A stretch of DNA of 41,607 nt from Bilophila wadsworthia ATCC 49260 (GCF_000701705.1 NZ_JNJP01000033.1:1-41607), one strand, 5' to 3'. Counted from the first letter of the stretch, positions 17,086-25,290 are shown. A program made the numbers and translations. The notes: generated by a model not told the origin, from the letters alone.

Positions 17086-17202
17086 GGAACGAACTCCCTC
17101 CGCACAGCTTCCCCCACCAGCCCAACTGTTTGGGAAGATGAGGGATGGGGGTCCGGGGGAGGGAAAACTCCCTTTTCAAGTTTTTTCTTCTCCCTCCCCC
17201 GG
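17086..17202 (-). repeat. Composite palindromic repeat, copy F (type-2 flank, inverted)
   Basis: Read on the minus strand: a palindrome (17153-17202, CCGGGGGAGGG arms with a degenerate A/T-rich centre), then about 28 nt, then the type-2 flank GGCTGGTGGGGGAAGC ... GCGGAGGGAGTTCGTTCC (17086-17130). Copies A and C carry the same flank. Unlike the others, it abuts a gene start: the deacetylase-like ATG is 22 nt away. Confidence 0.68.
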
Positions 17203-17224
17203 TTATCTCACAAAGGAATTTCCC

Positions 17225-18514
17225 ATGAGCAAACGAACCCTTGGCGTCGTCTTTTTCCCGGCGTTCGACTGGGCGATCAGCCCGACGCATCCGGAACGTG
17301 AAGAGCGCCTGCTGTATACGCAGGATCAGCTCCGCGAGGAGGGGTTGTTCGACCTTCCGGGCATTACCGAGTACAAACCCGGCGTGGCCACGTATGAAGA
17401 TATCGAGCGGGTGCACTTCTGCCTGCCGGACGTCGGGCGCGTGTGCTCCGCATCGCACCTCGCCTCGGCGGGAGGCGCCATCCGGGCCGGGGAACTCGTG
17501 CTTTCCGGGGAACGCGAGCGGGCCTTCGCCTTGGTGCGGCCTCCGGGACATCACGCCATGCGCGTCACCCACGGCAACCGCGGCTTCTGCAACGTGAACA
17601 TGGAAGCCGTGATGATCGAAAACCTGCGCCGCCGCTTCGGGCCGCTGCGTGTGGCCATCGTCGATACCGACTGCCATCATGGAGACGGTACGCAGGACAT
17701 CTATTGGAACGATCCTGATACGCTGTTCATTTCGATGCATCAGGACGGCAGGACGCTGTATCCCGGCACGGGGTTTCTGCCGGAATGCGGCGGCCCCGGC
17801 GCGCTCGGACGGACGGTGAACATCCCTCTCCCGCCCGGAACCGGAGACGAAGGTTACTTATATGTCACAAAAAACGTGGTGCTGCCGTTATTGGAGGCGT
17901 TCAAACCCGACCTGGTGATCAACTCGGCGGGGCAAGACAACCACTACACCGATCCGCTCACCAATATGCAGCTTTCCGCGCACGGCTACGCCGCCATGAA
18001 CGCGCTCCTCAACCCGCATATAGCCGTACTTGAGGGCGGTTACTCCATCCGCGGCGCCCTGCCCTACGTCAACCTCGGCATCTGCCTCGCGTTGGCGGGC
18101 CTGCCGTTCGAACACGTCCATGAGCCGGATCACGACGCCAAGGCACTCAAGCAGCGCCCGCAGGTCACGGAATACATTTCGCGCCTCTGTGACGATGTTC
18201 TGAATCAGTACCACAACCCGCCGTCCCGCCCCTCCGAAGGCCATCGTGACGGCGAGTGGTGGCGGCGCGAACGGGACATCTATTACGACACCGACGGCCT
18301 CAGCGAACACCAGAATGAAGGCATACGGCTCTGCCCCGATTGCCCCGGCCTGACCTGCATCGAAACATCGTCGGATCGCGTCGATAAAAGTCTGTGCCTG
18401 CTTTTGCCTCGCAACGCCTGCCCGCATTGTCGGGATCTTGCACATCGCCTCGTGGAAACGACCGGTAAAAAATCAGGCCGCTACGCACACGTCTTGTGCA
18501 TCGGCGGCCAATAA
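17225..18514 (+). CDS. Histone deacetylase/acetylpolyamine amidohydrolase family protein with Cys-rich C-terminus
   Basis: A zinc-dependent deacetylase-fold enzyme of 429 aa. Catalytic residues seen are RPPGHHA (His109, His110), VDTDCHHGDG (Asp147, Asp149, His151), GQDNH (Asp238) and the Tyr in EGGYS (Tyr273), so it should be active. Bacterial relatives act on acetylated polyamines, acetoin-linked targets or proteins; the substrate cannot be told. After the catalytic domain (about 320 aa) there is an extra segment of roughly 110 aa with CPDCPGLTC (370-378), Cys391 and CPHC (399-402), likely a zinc-binding module. The ATG at 17225 has AAAGGAA six bases upstream. A repeat lies just in front. 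Confidence 0.85.
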   Translation: MSKRTLGVVFFPAFDWAISPTHPEREERLLYTQDQLREEGLFDLPGITEYKPGVATYEDIERVHFCLPDVGRVCSASHLASAGGAIRAGELVLSGERERAFALVRPPGHHAMRVTHGNRGFCNVNMEAVMIENLRRRFGPLRVAIVDTDCHHGDGTQDIYWNDPDTLFISMHQDGRTLYPGTGFLPECGGPGALGRTVNIPLPPGTGDEGYLYVTKNVVLPLLEAFKPDLVINSAGQDNHYTDPLTNMQLSAHGYAAMNALLNPHIAVLEGGYSIRGALPYVNLGICLALAGLPFEHVHEPDHDAKALKQRPQVTEYISRLCDDVLNQYHNPPSRPSEGHRDGEWWRRERDIYYDTDGLSEHQNEGIRLCPDCPGLTCIETSSDRVDKSLCLLLPRNACPHCRDLAHRLVETTGKKSGRYAHVLCIGGQ

Positions 18515-18523
18515 ACGCAAAAA

Positions 18524-18558
18524 GGGCCTCCCCTTCTTCGAGAATGGGAGGCCCTCTT
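18524..18558. terminator. Bidirectional terminator between deacetylase and pilin genes
   Basis: GGGCCTCCC (18524-18532) pairs with GGGAGGCCC (18546-18554), with an inner TTCT/AGAA stem closing on TCG. A-rich sequence on the left and T-rich on the right suit termination from both convergent genes. Confidence 0.88.
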
Positions 18559-18568
18559 ATTATATATG

Positions 18569-18952
18569 CTAATTGCAAAAAGGTTCTTCAAAGTCGATTG
18601 CGTATGTCCCCTTGTTCGCTTCATTCATCGCCGTGACCTTGTTGCTCACGTAGGTGACTTTCCAATCCGAGCCATAGTCCGCCGCGTCATCAGCCTTACC
18701 AAAAGCCTCTATCTTCGCAGCGTTCAACGCATCGCTGCACGTCTTGCCGCCAGCAAGCAACTCTTTGGAAAATTTCATATTATACCGGGCAATAGCCTCG
18801 GCAGCAACAGCAGCGGCGGCTTTGTCTGCCGCCTCTTTTTGCAGATCATAGTATTTCGGCACCGCGACCGCGGCGAGAATGCCCAAAATGACCAGCACCG
18901 AAATAATTTCAATAAGCGTAAATCCCAACTGCCCTTTCTTAGTTTTTTGCAT
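18569..18952 (-). CDS. Type IV prepilin (probable major pilin, MshA-like)
   Basis: The 127-aa protein has a short basic leader ending KKGQLG, then the prepilin peptidase junction G|FTLIE with Glu at +5. A hydrophobic helix follows (about residues 11-32, IISVLVILGILAAVAVPKYYDLQ). The 'VPKYYDLQKEA' continuation is the MshA/MshB style. Two Cys (in GKTCSDA and the terminal PFCN) probably form the D-loop disulfide. Ala-rich helix and small size fit a major subunit. GAGGGA lies five to six bases before the ATG. It stands alone between a terminator and an AT-rich region, 4 kb from the assembly operon. Confidence 0.88.
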   Translation of the reverse strand: MQKTKKGQLGFTLIEIISVLVILGILAAVAVPKYYDLQKEAADKAAAAVAAEAIARYNMKFSKELLAGGKTCSDALNAAKIEAFGKADDAADYGSDWKVTYVSNKVTAMNEANKGTYAIDFEEPFCN

Positions 18953-19657
18953 ACATTTCCCTCAACATACAGCGATATGGATAATTAAATAAAGAAAGGC
19001 GTATCAATAATACCTATACATTATTTTGTCTATATCAGTTGAGAAAAATAGATTAATGAATATTTACCAGTTCAAAAGAGTTCATCTTTAATCGTGCATC
19101 CACGATGGGAAAGCCAAAACGCATTCTCTTTTCCATTATACTTTATCGATTACACAAAGCTCTTTTTAAAAAGGGAAAAAGGTTCATAGCCTCTTGGCAA
19201 AAACTATCCATATTGATGCGCCAGGAAACAGATTTATATTTATAGATGAATAATTATTACGTTTTTCTGCCTCCTTCCCCGAGGCGGACTCTCCCCACAG
19301 GGAGACCACATTTCTCCATCTCCGATCACTGGAAGGCTTAGTCCTGGGCAATCTGGCGCAATAGCACGCAACAGCCCCAAAGAGGTGCCCGGCGACGCCC
19401 CTCGCTGAGTTTACTTTGCCGTGATCCGGCCGCACACGAATAGATGCCGTATGCCCTTACAAAAAGAAGCACCATACCGCCACAGCGAATGAAGAGTAAG
19501 GCCCCCGCGACGAATCTCCGCTCCCAACTCGGGGCGGAAACAAGACCGGCTTCTCCATATTTCACTCAGGGCCGCCACACGGCTGTCTAACCGGGTGGGC
19601 AGATGGCGCGGCATGGTGTACAACAAGGAACAATCATGTAACCGCAAAGAGGAAGCC
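18953..19657. other. AT-rich pilin upstream region followed by a gene-poor stretch
   Basis: These 705 bases hold no convincing gene. From 18953 to about 19260 the DNA is much richer in A+T than the rest of the window. A possible pilin promoter on the minus strand is TTGAAC (19070-19075), 17-nt spacer, TCTATT (19047-19052), giving a leader of about 90 nt. From about 19260 to 19600 the GC content rises again. Short minus-strand frames here (for example 19411-19671) lack ribosome binding sites and family motifs; they could be remnants of a decayed gene, but I cannot say of what. Confidence 0.4.
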
Positions 19658-20656
19658 ATGCCCGTCGTCAATCATTCGTCCTACAATTCTCCCATATGGT
19701 TGCGGAATGGTCACTTACAGACCATCTGGCCTGTGCTGTTCCGCAATCCTCCCTTGCCTTCTCTCTGGCGCGAACGCCTTGAAACCCCGGACGGCGACTT
19801 CATCGACATAGATCATATCCCCGCCTGCGCGGGCATCCGTTCCGGGCGTGTGGCCATCTTGTCGCACGGGCTCGAAGGAAACAGCACGCGCCGGTACATG
19901 CTCGGCATGGCCGAAGCGCTCAACCGCCGAGGATGGGATGTGGTGGCCCGGAATTTCAGGGGTTGCTCAGGCGAAATGAACCACACGCTTCCGCTCTACC
20001 ACGGCGGGGAAACGGACGATCTGCACCTTGTCGTGCAGTACTGCGTCTCCCTCGGCTACGGGAGCATCGTACTTGTGGGGTTCAGCATGGGCGGCAATCA
20101 AACGCTCAAGTATCTCGGGGAGCGCGACCGGACTATCCCTTCACAAGTAAGCGCCGCCGTCGCCGTTTCCGTCCCGTGCGACATGGAAGGCGCGGCGGAA
20201 GTCCTTTCGCTGCCCTCCCGGGCTCCGTACATGGCCTATTTCCTGCGGACGCTGCGGCGGAAGGTCGAAGAAAAACATTCCCGCTTCCCCGATCGCATCG
20301 ATATCGACGGGCTCGACCGCATCCGTACGTTCAGCGAATTCGACGATCGCTATACCGCCCCGCTGCACGGCTTCGATTCCGCACGCCATTATTGGCGGGA
20401 AAGCGGCTGCCTGCGGTTTCTGGAGCATATTGATGTGCCCTTTCTGCTGATCAATGCCTCGGACGACCCGTTCCTTTCGCCGGATTGCTATCCGAACCGC
20501 ATTGCGGAAGCGAATGCGGCCATGACGCTGGAAATGCCCCCTTGGGGCGGGCACGTCGGCTTCGTCACGCCGGGACAAGATCTCTACTGGTCCGAGAAGC
20601 GTGCGGCGGATTTTCTGGAATATATTTGTGGGAGCGTCCATGAAGTCATACAGTAA
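19658..20656 (+). CDS. Alpha/beta hydrolase of the YheT/EMB8 family
   Basis: A cytosolic hydrolase of 332 aa. Family signs are the N-terminal NGHLQTIWPVLFR, the oxyanion region LSHGLEGNSTRRYM, ARNFRGCSGE, the nucleophile elbow GFSMGGNQTLKYLG with Ser, an Asp in INASDDPFLSP and a late His in WGGHVGF. Family members are annotated as short- to medium-chain esterases, but the physiological substrate is not established. GAGGA five bases before the ATG at 19658 decides the start over an in-frame ATG at 19595. A bidirectional terminator separates it from aat. Confidence 0.88.
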   Translation: MPVVNHSSYNSPIWLRNGHLQTIWPVLFRNPPLPSLWRERLETPDGDFIDIDHIPACAGIRSGRVAILSHGLEGNSTRRYMLGMAEALNRRGWDVVARNFRGCSGEMNHTLPLYHGGETDDLHLVVQYCVSLGYGSIVLVGFSMGGNQTLKYLGERDRTIPSQVSAAVAVSVPCDMEGAAEVLSLPSRAPYMAYFLRTLRRKVEEKHSRFPDRIDIDGLDRIRTFSEFDDRYTAPLHGFDSARHYWRESGCLRFLEHIDVPFLLINASDDPFLSPDCYPNRIAEANAAMTLEMPPWGGHVGFVTPGQDLYWSEKRAADFLEYICGSVHEVIQ

Positions 20657-20711
20657 CGCATCAGACATCCCTCCAGCGGTACGGAGCGTGTTCTCCGCGC
20701 CGCCGCAAACC

Positions 20712-20750
20712 AAAGAAAAGGCCCGTTCCTACGAAAGGGCCTTTTCTTTT
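20712..20750. terminator. Bidirectional terminator between the YheT-like gene and aat
   Basis: AAAGAAAAGGCCC (20712-20724) pairs perfectly with GGGCCTTTTCTTT (20737-20749) across a 12-nt loop. Poly-T on one side and poly-A on the other serve both convergent genes. Confidence 0.9.
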
Positions 20751-20754
20751 ATGC

Positions 20755-21429
20755 TCATCCACCGCGGCAGAGAGCCTTCCGAAGCTGTTGCAGAAAATCA
20801 TGCCGAGGGATACATTCCGCGCCGTAACGCATGATGTGGTCCGTTGCCATCTGGCAGTCTACCAATTGGCAATGCCGCGCTTTCAGCCATTCCATCAGGC
20901 TGACCAGCGCCAGCTTGGACGCATGGGGGCGCACGTGGAACATGGATTCCCCGAAAAACGCCCTCCCGAGCCCGACTCCGTACAGGCCGCCCACGAGCGT
21001 ATTTCCGGCCGCATCATGTTCCCACACTTCAACGGAATGGGCAAAACCCAATTCGTGCAGGCTGGCGTAGGCATCCACCATTTCGGGCATGATCCACGTC
21101 CCGTCCTGATCCGGGCGCGGCGTAGCCGCGCATCCCGTCATGACGTCGCAAAAGGCCTGATTGACGGTCACGGAAAAGCCGCACTTGCGTATTTCCTTAC
21201 GGACGGTATGCGGGATACGGAATTTTTCAGGAAACAGGACGCACCGGGGATCGGGGGACCACCAGAGCAAAGGCTGCCCTTCCCCGTACCACGGGAAAAT
21301 CCCGGCGCCGTAGGCCGCCAGCAAACGGCGGACGCTCAGGTCGCCGCCGACCGCCACAAGGCCCTCTGGATCGGCCCCTTCCGGATCAGGAAACAGTTCC
21401 GGGTAATCGGGATGCAAACGGTATATCAT
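20755..21429 (-). CDS. aat: Leucyl/phenylalanyl-tRNA-protein transferase
   Basis: Aat adds Leu or Phe from aminoacyl-tRNA to N-terminal Lys or Arg of proteins, creating N-degrons that ClpS delivers to ClpAP. The 224-aa product has the family motifs YGAGIFPWY, WWSPDPRCVL, TWIMPEMVDAYASLHELG, SVEVWE, GGLYGVGLGRAFFGESMF and DCQMATDH. The ATG at 21429 starts MIYRLHPDYPELFP and has GGGAG eight bases upstream; a longer in-frame extension to 21657 runs antisense through the TSUP gene and is not credible. clpS and clpA lie 1.3-4.5 kb away, so the whole recognition branch of the N-end rule pathway is grouped. Confidence 0.94.
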   Translation of the reverse strand: MIYRLHPDYPELFPDPEGADPEGLVAVGGDLSVRRLLAAYGAGIFPWYGEGQPLLWWSPDPRCVLFPEKFRIPHTVRKEIRKCGFSVTVNQAFCDVMTGCAATPRPDQDGTWIMPEMVDAYASLHELGFAHSVEVWEHDAAGNTLVGGLYGVGLGRAFFGESMFHVRPHASKLALVSLMEWLKARHCQLVDCQMATDHIMRYGAECIPRHDFLQQLRKALCRGG

Positions 21430-21534
21430 ACGCCGCGCTCCCGCAGGGGAAGATACCCCGTATATGGGAAGGGGGGCCTTAGCCTTCTGTCGACTTTCAA
21501 CATCAATGTGTAACTCAGCTCCGGGGAAGTTTTC

Positions 21535-22293
21535 ATGCTCCTGACCGTATCTCTCCTCTGCATCGTCACCTTTATTGCCGGCCTCATCGACAGCATCGCC
21601 GGAGGCGGCGGACTGCTCAGGCTGCCCGCCCTCCTGATCGCGGGGGTCTCGCCGCAACAGGCCCTCGGCACCAACAAGTTCACAGGCGCGATAGGAACGG
21701 GCGCGGCCATGCTCAACTTTGCCCGCAAGGGGCTCATCCTGTGGAAGCTGGCATTCATCGGCATCCCCTGCGCTCTGCTCGGCTCGGCGGCAGGCAGCAA
21801 GTGCATCCTCGCCTTCGATCCCCAGACTGCCGGGAAAATCCTGATTGCCCTGCTCCCCGTAGCGGCCATGATAACCCTGATCCCCCGGCGCTCCAAGTCG
21901 TGCAAGGACAGTTTCACCTCAAAAGACGTCTACCTGCTGACCCCGCTCATCTGTTTCAGCGTCGGTTTTTACGACGGCTTTTTCGGACCCGGCGCGGGAA
22001 GTTTCTTCATCATCGCCTTCAACGTCTGTCTGCGCATGAATCTCATTCAGGCTTCCGCGCTGACCAAAGTCTTCAACCTCTCCTCCAACCTCGGGTCGCT
22101 GTTCGTCTTCCTGTATCACGGCGACGTGCTTTTTCTCTACGCCATCCCCATGACCGTGGCCGACGTGCTCGGCAACCTCGCCGGCAGCCAGCTCGCCATC
22201 CGCACCGGCCCGACCATCGTTCGCCGCTTCCTGCTCCTCTCGCTTGTCATTTTGTTCGTTTCCCTTATTTGGAAGTATTATTTCGCAGGGTAA
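21535..22293 (+). CDS. TSUP (TauE/SafE) family membrane transporter
   Basis: A 252-aa integral membrane protein of about eight helices. The two repeat halves show the family pattern: FIAGLIDSIAGGGGLLRLPALL with ALGTNKFTGAIGT in the first, and GFYDGFFGPGAGSFF with ASALTKVFNLSSNLGSL in the second. Family members export or take up sulfite, sulfoacetate or other organosulfonates. That would suit a sulfur-metabolising bacterium, but the substrate cannot be read here. GGGGAAG lies six bases before the ATG. It is divergent from aat (105 nt apart). A perfect palindromic repeat starts 14 nt after the stop. Confidence 0.9.
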   Translation: MLLTVSLLCIVTFIAGLIDSIAGGGGLLRLPALLIAGVSPQQALGTNKFTGAIGTGAAMLNFARKGLILWKLAFIGIPCALLGSAAGSKCILAFDPQTAGKILIALLPVAAMITLIPRRSKSCKDSFTSKDVYLLTPLICFSVGFYDGFFGPGAGSFFIIAFNVCLRMNLIQASALTKVFNLSSNLGSLFVFLYHGDVLFLYAIPMTVADVLGNLAGSQLAIRTGPTIVRRFLLLSLVILFVSLIWKYYFAG

Positions 22294-22307
22294 GAGAAAA
22301 GAGGGAA

Positions 22308-22426
22308 TTGGAGGGGGGAAGAGGGGACTTTCTGGAGAAAGTCCCCTCTTCCCCCCTCCAAACCTCCCCCTATCTCCCTAAAAGACTTTCAACTGGTGGG
22401 GAGGCTGCACGAGAGGAGTTCGTTCC
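22308..22426 (+). repeat. Composite palindromic repeat, copy C (perfect 54-nt palindrome, type-2 flank)
   Basis: Positions 22308-22333 and 22336-22361 are perfect reverse complements (26 bp each) around a GG spacer; the core reads CTTTCTGGAGAAAG. The type-2 flank (AAAAGACTTTCAACTGG, then GAGGCTGCAC, GAGTTCGTTCC) occupies 22378-22426. This is the best preserved copy of the family and lies between the TSUP gene and its terminator. Confidence 0.85.
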
Positions 22427-22460
22427 ACTCCAGTGCTGTAAGAAAGAGATAAAAACAAAC

Positions 22461-22497
22461 AAGGGAGCCTGAACATTTTTTGTTCAGGCTCCCTTCT
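22461..22497 (+). terminator. Terminator between repeat copies C and D
   Basis: AAGGGAGCCTGAACA (22461-22475) pairs perfectly with TGTTCAGGCTCCCTT (22481-22495) across a TTTTT loop; arms end in CTT and AAG, so it can act in both directions for TSUP and clpA. Confidence 0.85.
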
Positions 22498-22558
22498 TCA
22501 GTATATGGAGCACGGCTAAGAGCGTGCTGTCCACCTGCCTATATCCCCTTTTCATCTA

Positions 22559-22683
22559 CAGGGAACGCGGGGAGCAGGGATTCGATGAACACGAAAGCCT
22601 TTGGAAGAAGGGGTGGGGGAAGGAAGGGGAAACCGTGGAGGGTGCTCCCCCCTTCTTAGAAAGGTTTCCCCTCCCTTCCCCAA
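22559..22683 (-). repeat. Composite palindromic repeat, copy D (type-1 flank, loop insertion)
   Basis: Minus strand: arms 22663-22681 and 22616-22634 (19 bp, one mismatch) enclose a TTTCTAAGAA core and the inserted GGGGGAGCACCCTCCACGG. The type-1 flank (TTCATCGAATCCCTGCTCC ... GCGTTCCCTG) ends at 22559. It starts about 12 nt after the clpA stop and faces copy C across a terminator. Confidence 0.75.
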
Positions 22684-22693
22684 TCTTCACCCC

Positions 22694-24967
22694 CTACTTT
22701 TCCTCAAACCTCAAGACCAGCTTGTCGCCGCCATCCTCGGGCTCGTCCACAATGACCGTTCCACCCTTGACCAATCGGCCAAAGAGCACTTCTCCGGCCA
22801 ACGGATCTTCCAGCGCTTCGCGGAGAAGACGCTGCAAGGGACGCGCGCCGAGCTTGGCGTCATAGCCTTCCTTGGCCAGCCAGCTCCGGGCTTCGGGCGT
22901 CAGGGTCAGGTTGACCTTCTTGTCGGCAAGGCCCTTGCCCATTTCGGCAATGCACTTGTCCACAATCATGCCCATCAAATCGGGCGTCAAAGCATTGAAC
23001 GGCACCAACGCATCCAACCGATTGCGGAATTCAGGGCTGAACATCGCCTCCACGGCCTTGCGGCCGCGCTGCGCCGCGCTCTGGGCCACCTTGCCCGCAG
23101 GGGCCTCAATGAAGCCCATCGGCGAGGCATCCATATCCCGGACGCCCGCATTGGAGGTCATGATCAGGACCACGTTCTTGAAGTCGGCCTTGCGGCCCGT
23201 GTTGTCCGTCAGCGTCCCGTAGTCCATCACCTGCAACAGCACGTTGAAGATGTCGGGGTGCGCCTTTTCGATTTCGTCCATCAGCACCACGGCATAGGGC
23301 GTCTTGCGCACGGCCTCGGTCAACAGGCCGCCCTGATCAAAGCCCACGTAGCCTGGAGGCGCGCCGATAAGCCGCGACACGGCATGTTTTTCCATGTACT
23401 CACTCATGTCGAAACGCAGGAAGGCGACGCCCATGCGCTCGGCAAGCTGCTTGGCGAGTTCCGTCTTGCCGACCCCGGTGGGTCCATAGAAGAGGAACGA
23501 ACCGGCGGGACGATCCGTCCTGCCGAGCCCGGCCCGCGAACGCAGGATGGCGCGGGTCACGATATCCACCGCTTCATCCTGCCCAAACAGCACGGACCCG
23601 AGGTCATCCTTGAGCGTCTTCAGGCGGTCGCGTTCCTTGCCCGATACGGTGCGGGCGGGAATCCCGGCCATACGGGCCACAATGCGCTCCACGTCCTGAC
23701 GCGAAACCGACGAGCCGGACTTGAAGCCCGGACGCAGCCGCACGGAAGCCCCGGCCTCATCCATGACGTCGATGGCCTTGTCAGGCAACAGGCGATCCTG
23801 CACATGGCGGGCGGAAAGCTCCACCGCCGCCCGCAGGGACGACGAGGAGTAACGCACGTTATGGTGCTTCTCATAGTGGGGCTGGAGGCCCTTGAGAATG
23901 TCCACGCACTCGTCCAGCGAAGGCTCCTTGATATCCACTTTCTGAAAACGCCGGGCCAGCGCGCGGTCCTTTTCAAAGTGGTTGCGGAACTCGTCGTAGG
24001 TCGTCGAGCCGATGCAGCGGAGCTTGCCTTCGGCAAGGATGGGCTTCAACAGGTTGGAAGCGTCCATCGAGCCGCCGCTGGTGGAACCGGCACCCACAAT
24101 AGTATGGATTTCGTCAATAAACAGGATCGCGCCGGGGATCTTCTGCAACGCTCCGACCACGGCCTTGATGCGGCCTTCGAAGTCGCCGCGGTAGCGCGCC
24201 CCGGCGAGCACGGCCCCGAGATCAAGGGAGTATATCTTCGTATCCTTGAACTCCGGCGGCACATTGCCGCTGACGATGCGCAGGGCCAGACCTTCCGCAA
24301 TGGCGGTCTTCCCGGTCCCGGGATCGCCCACGTACAACGGATTGTTCTTACGGCGCCGGGCGAGGATTTCGATGGAGCGCGACAGCTCCATCTCGCGTCC
24401 GACCAGCGGATCGAGCTTTCCTTCGCGGGCGCGGGCCGTCAGGTCCACGGTGTAACGGGCCAAGGCGTCCTTGGCCGATTCGGCACCGCCTTCGCCCTCT
24501 CCCGATTCCGAGGAAGATTCGTCCTGCCCCTCTTCGTCGTTGTGGGAGATGCTCTCCAACACGGCAAGCCGGGTGATGCCCTGCTTTTTCAGGCAGTAGG
24601 CAGCCCACGAGTATTCCTCTTCCTCAAGGATGGCGGCGAGCACGTCGCCGACCTCAACACCGATGTCCTCGTCCCGTCCCGCGCTTTTGACGTGCGCCAG
24701 CGCGCTGTCCAGCACACGCTGGACGGCAAGCGTCTGGTAAACGTCTTTGGTGGGCTCGTCGAGGCTCTCCATATAGGTCTTGAAAAAATGATCGAGGGCC
24801 TGCCGCAGCACGGGGGCACTGCCGCCGCACCGTTCGATGAGCTTCCTTCCGGAAGGCTCGGATGCGATGCCGTAAAGGACATGCTCCAGCGTCAGGTATT
24901 CATGCCGACGCCGTTTCAGCTCCTCCACCGCAAGGCCTAATGCTTTCTGCAATTTCTTGCCAATCAT
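22694..24967 (-). CDS. clpA: ATP-dependent Clp protease unfoldase subunit ClpA
   Basis: ClpA is the AAA+ hexamer that unfolds substrates for ClpP. The 757-aa protein has the double-repeat Clp N-domain (LTLEHVLYGI). AAA domain 1 follows with Walker A GDPGTGKTA and Walker B LFIDEIHT, and AAA domain 2 with GPTGVGKTEL and VLMDEIEKAHPD. The acidic linker (about residues 145-160, EEGQDESSSESGEGEGG) after the N-domain is typical of ClpA. The ATG overlaps the clpS stop by four bases (ATGA) and has GAGGAGG seven bases upstream inside clpS, so translation is coupled. clpP is not nearby. Confidence 0.96.
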   Translation of the reverse strand: MIGKKLQKALGLAVEELKRRRHEYLTLEHVLYGIASEPSGRKLIERCGGSAPVLRQALDHFFKTYMESLDEPTKDVYQTLAVQRVLDSALAHVKSAGRDEDIGVEVGDVLAAILEEEEYSWAAYCLKKQGITRLAVLESISHNDEEGQDESSSESGEGEGGAESAKDALARYTVDLTARAREGKLDPLVGREMELSRSIEILARRRKNNPLYVGDPGTGKTAIAEGLALRIVSGNVPPEFKDTKIYSLDLGAVLAGARYRGDFEGRIKAVVGALQKIPGAILFIDEIHTIVGAGSTSGGSMDASNLLKPILAEGKLRCIGSTTYDEFRNHFEKDRALARRFQKVDIKEPSLDECVDILKGLQPHYEKHHNVRYSSSSLRAAVELSARHVQDRLLPDKAIDVMDEAGASVRLRPGFKSGSSVSRQDVERIVARMAGIPARTVSGKERDRLKTLKDDLGSVLFGQDEAVDIVTRAILRSRAGLGRTDRPAGSFLFYGPTGVGKTELAKQLAERMGVAFLRFDMSEYMEKHAVSRLIGAPPGYVGFDQGGLLTEAVRKTPYAVVLMDEIEKAHPDIFNVLLQVMDYGTLTDNTGRKADFKNVVLIMTSNAGVRDMDASPMGFIEAPAGKVAQSAAQRGRKAVEAMFSPEFRNRLDALVPFNALTPDLMGMIVDKCIAEMGKGLADKKVNLTLTPEARSWLAKEGYDAKLGARPLQRLLREALEDPLAGEVLFGRLVKGGTVIVDEPEDGGDKLVLRFEEK

Positions 24968-25290
24968 GCGCCAACCTCCTCAAGCGTGCAACGCAGGGGG
25001 TAGCCTGCCTCTCTCGCAAGGAAATGAGTTTTATCTACTTTGGTTTCGGCGATTTCATGAGGGTAGACCCCAGCAATGCCTTTTCCGCGCTTGTGCACGG
25101 CCAGCATGATGTTCGTGGCCTGATCCGCCGTCTTGTGAAAAACGGTCATCAGGATATTCACGACGAACTCCATGGTCGTATAGTCATCATTGTGAAGCAG
25201 GACCTGATACATTTTCGGTTCTGCCACCTCAACGTCCATGATGACGTCCGGCTGGCCGCCCGGGGCCGCGTGAAAGGGATTCTGGCTCAT
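24964..25290 (-). CDS. clpS: ClpS adaptor (N-end rule)
   Basis: ClpS binds proteins with N-terminal Leu, Phe, Trp or Tyr and hands them to ClpAP. The 108-aa product has a flexible N-terminus and then the conserved core: YQVLLHNDDYTTMEFVV (Asn and the two Asp contact the substrate alpha-amino group), ATNIMLAVHKRGKGIAGVY and the ETKV strand. AAAGGA upstream of the ATG supports the start. The stop overlaps the clpA start. Grouped with aat it forms the tagging and recognition arm of the pathway. Confidence 0.95.
   Translation of the reverse strand: MSQNPFHAAPGGQPDVIMDVEVAEPKMYQVLLHNDDYTTMEFVVNILMTVFHKTADQATNIMLAVHKRGKGIAGVYPHEIAETKVDKTHFLAREAGYPLRCTLEEVGA

Noticed and set aside
22308..22361. Reading the palindromic repeats simply as Rho-independent terminators
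   Set aside because: Most lack a T-tract, three loci have a separate proper terminator nearby or lie inside an operon, and conserved flanks extend beyond the hairpin. Partial termination remains possible.
22601..24940. 779-aa plus-strand frame across clpA
   Set aside because: Antisense shadow of clpA that also reads through repeat copy D; no ribosome binding site or motif.
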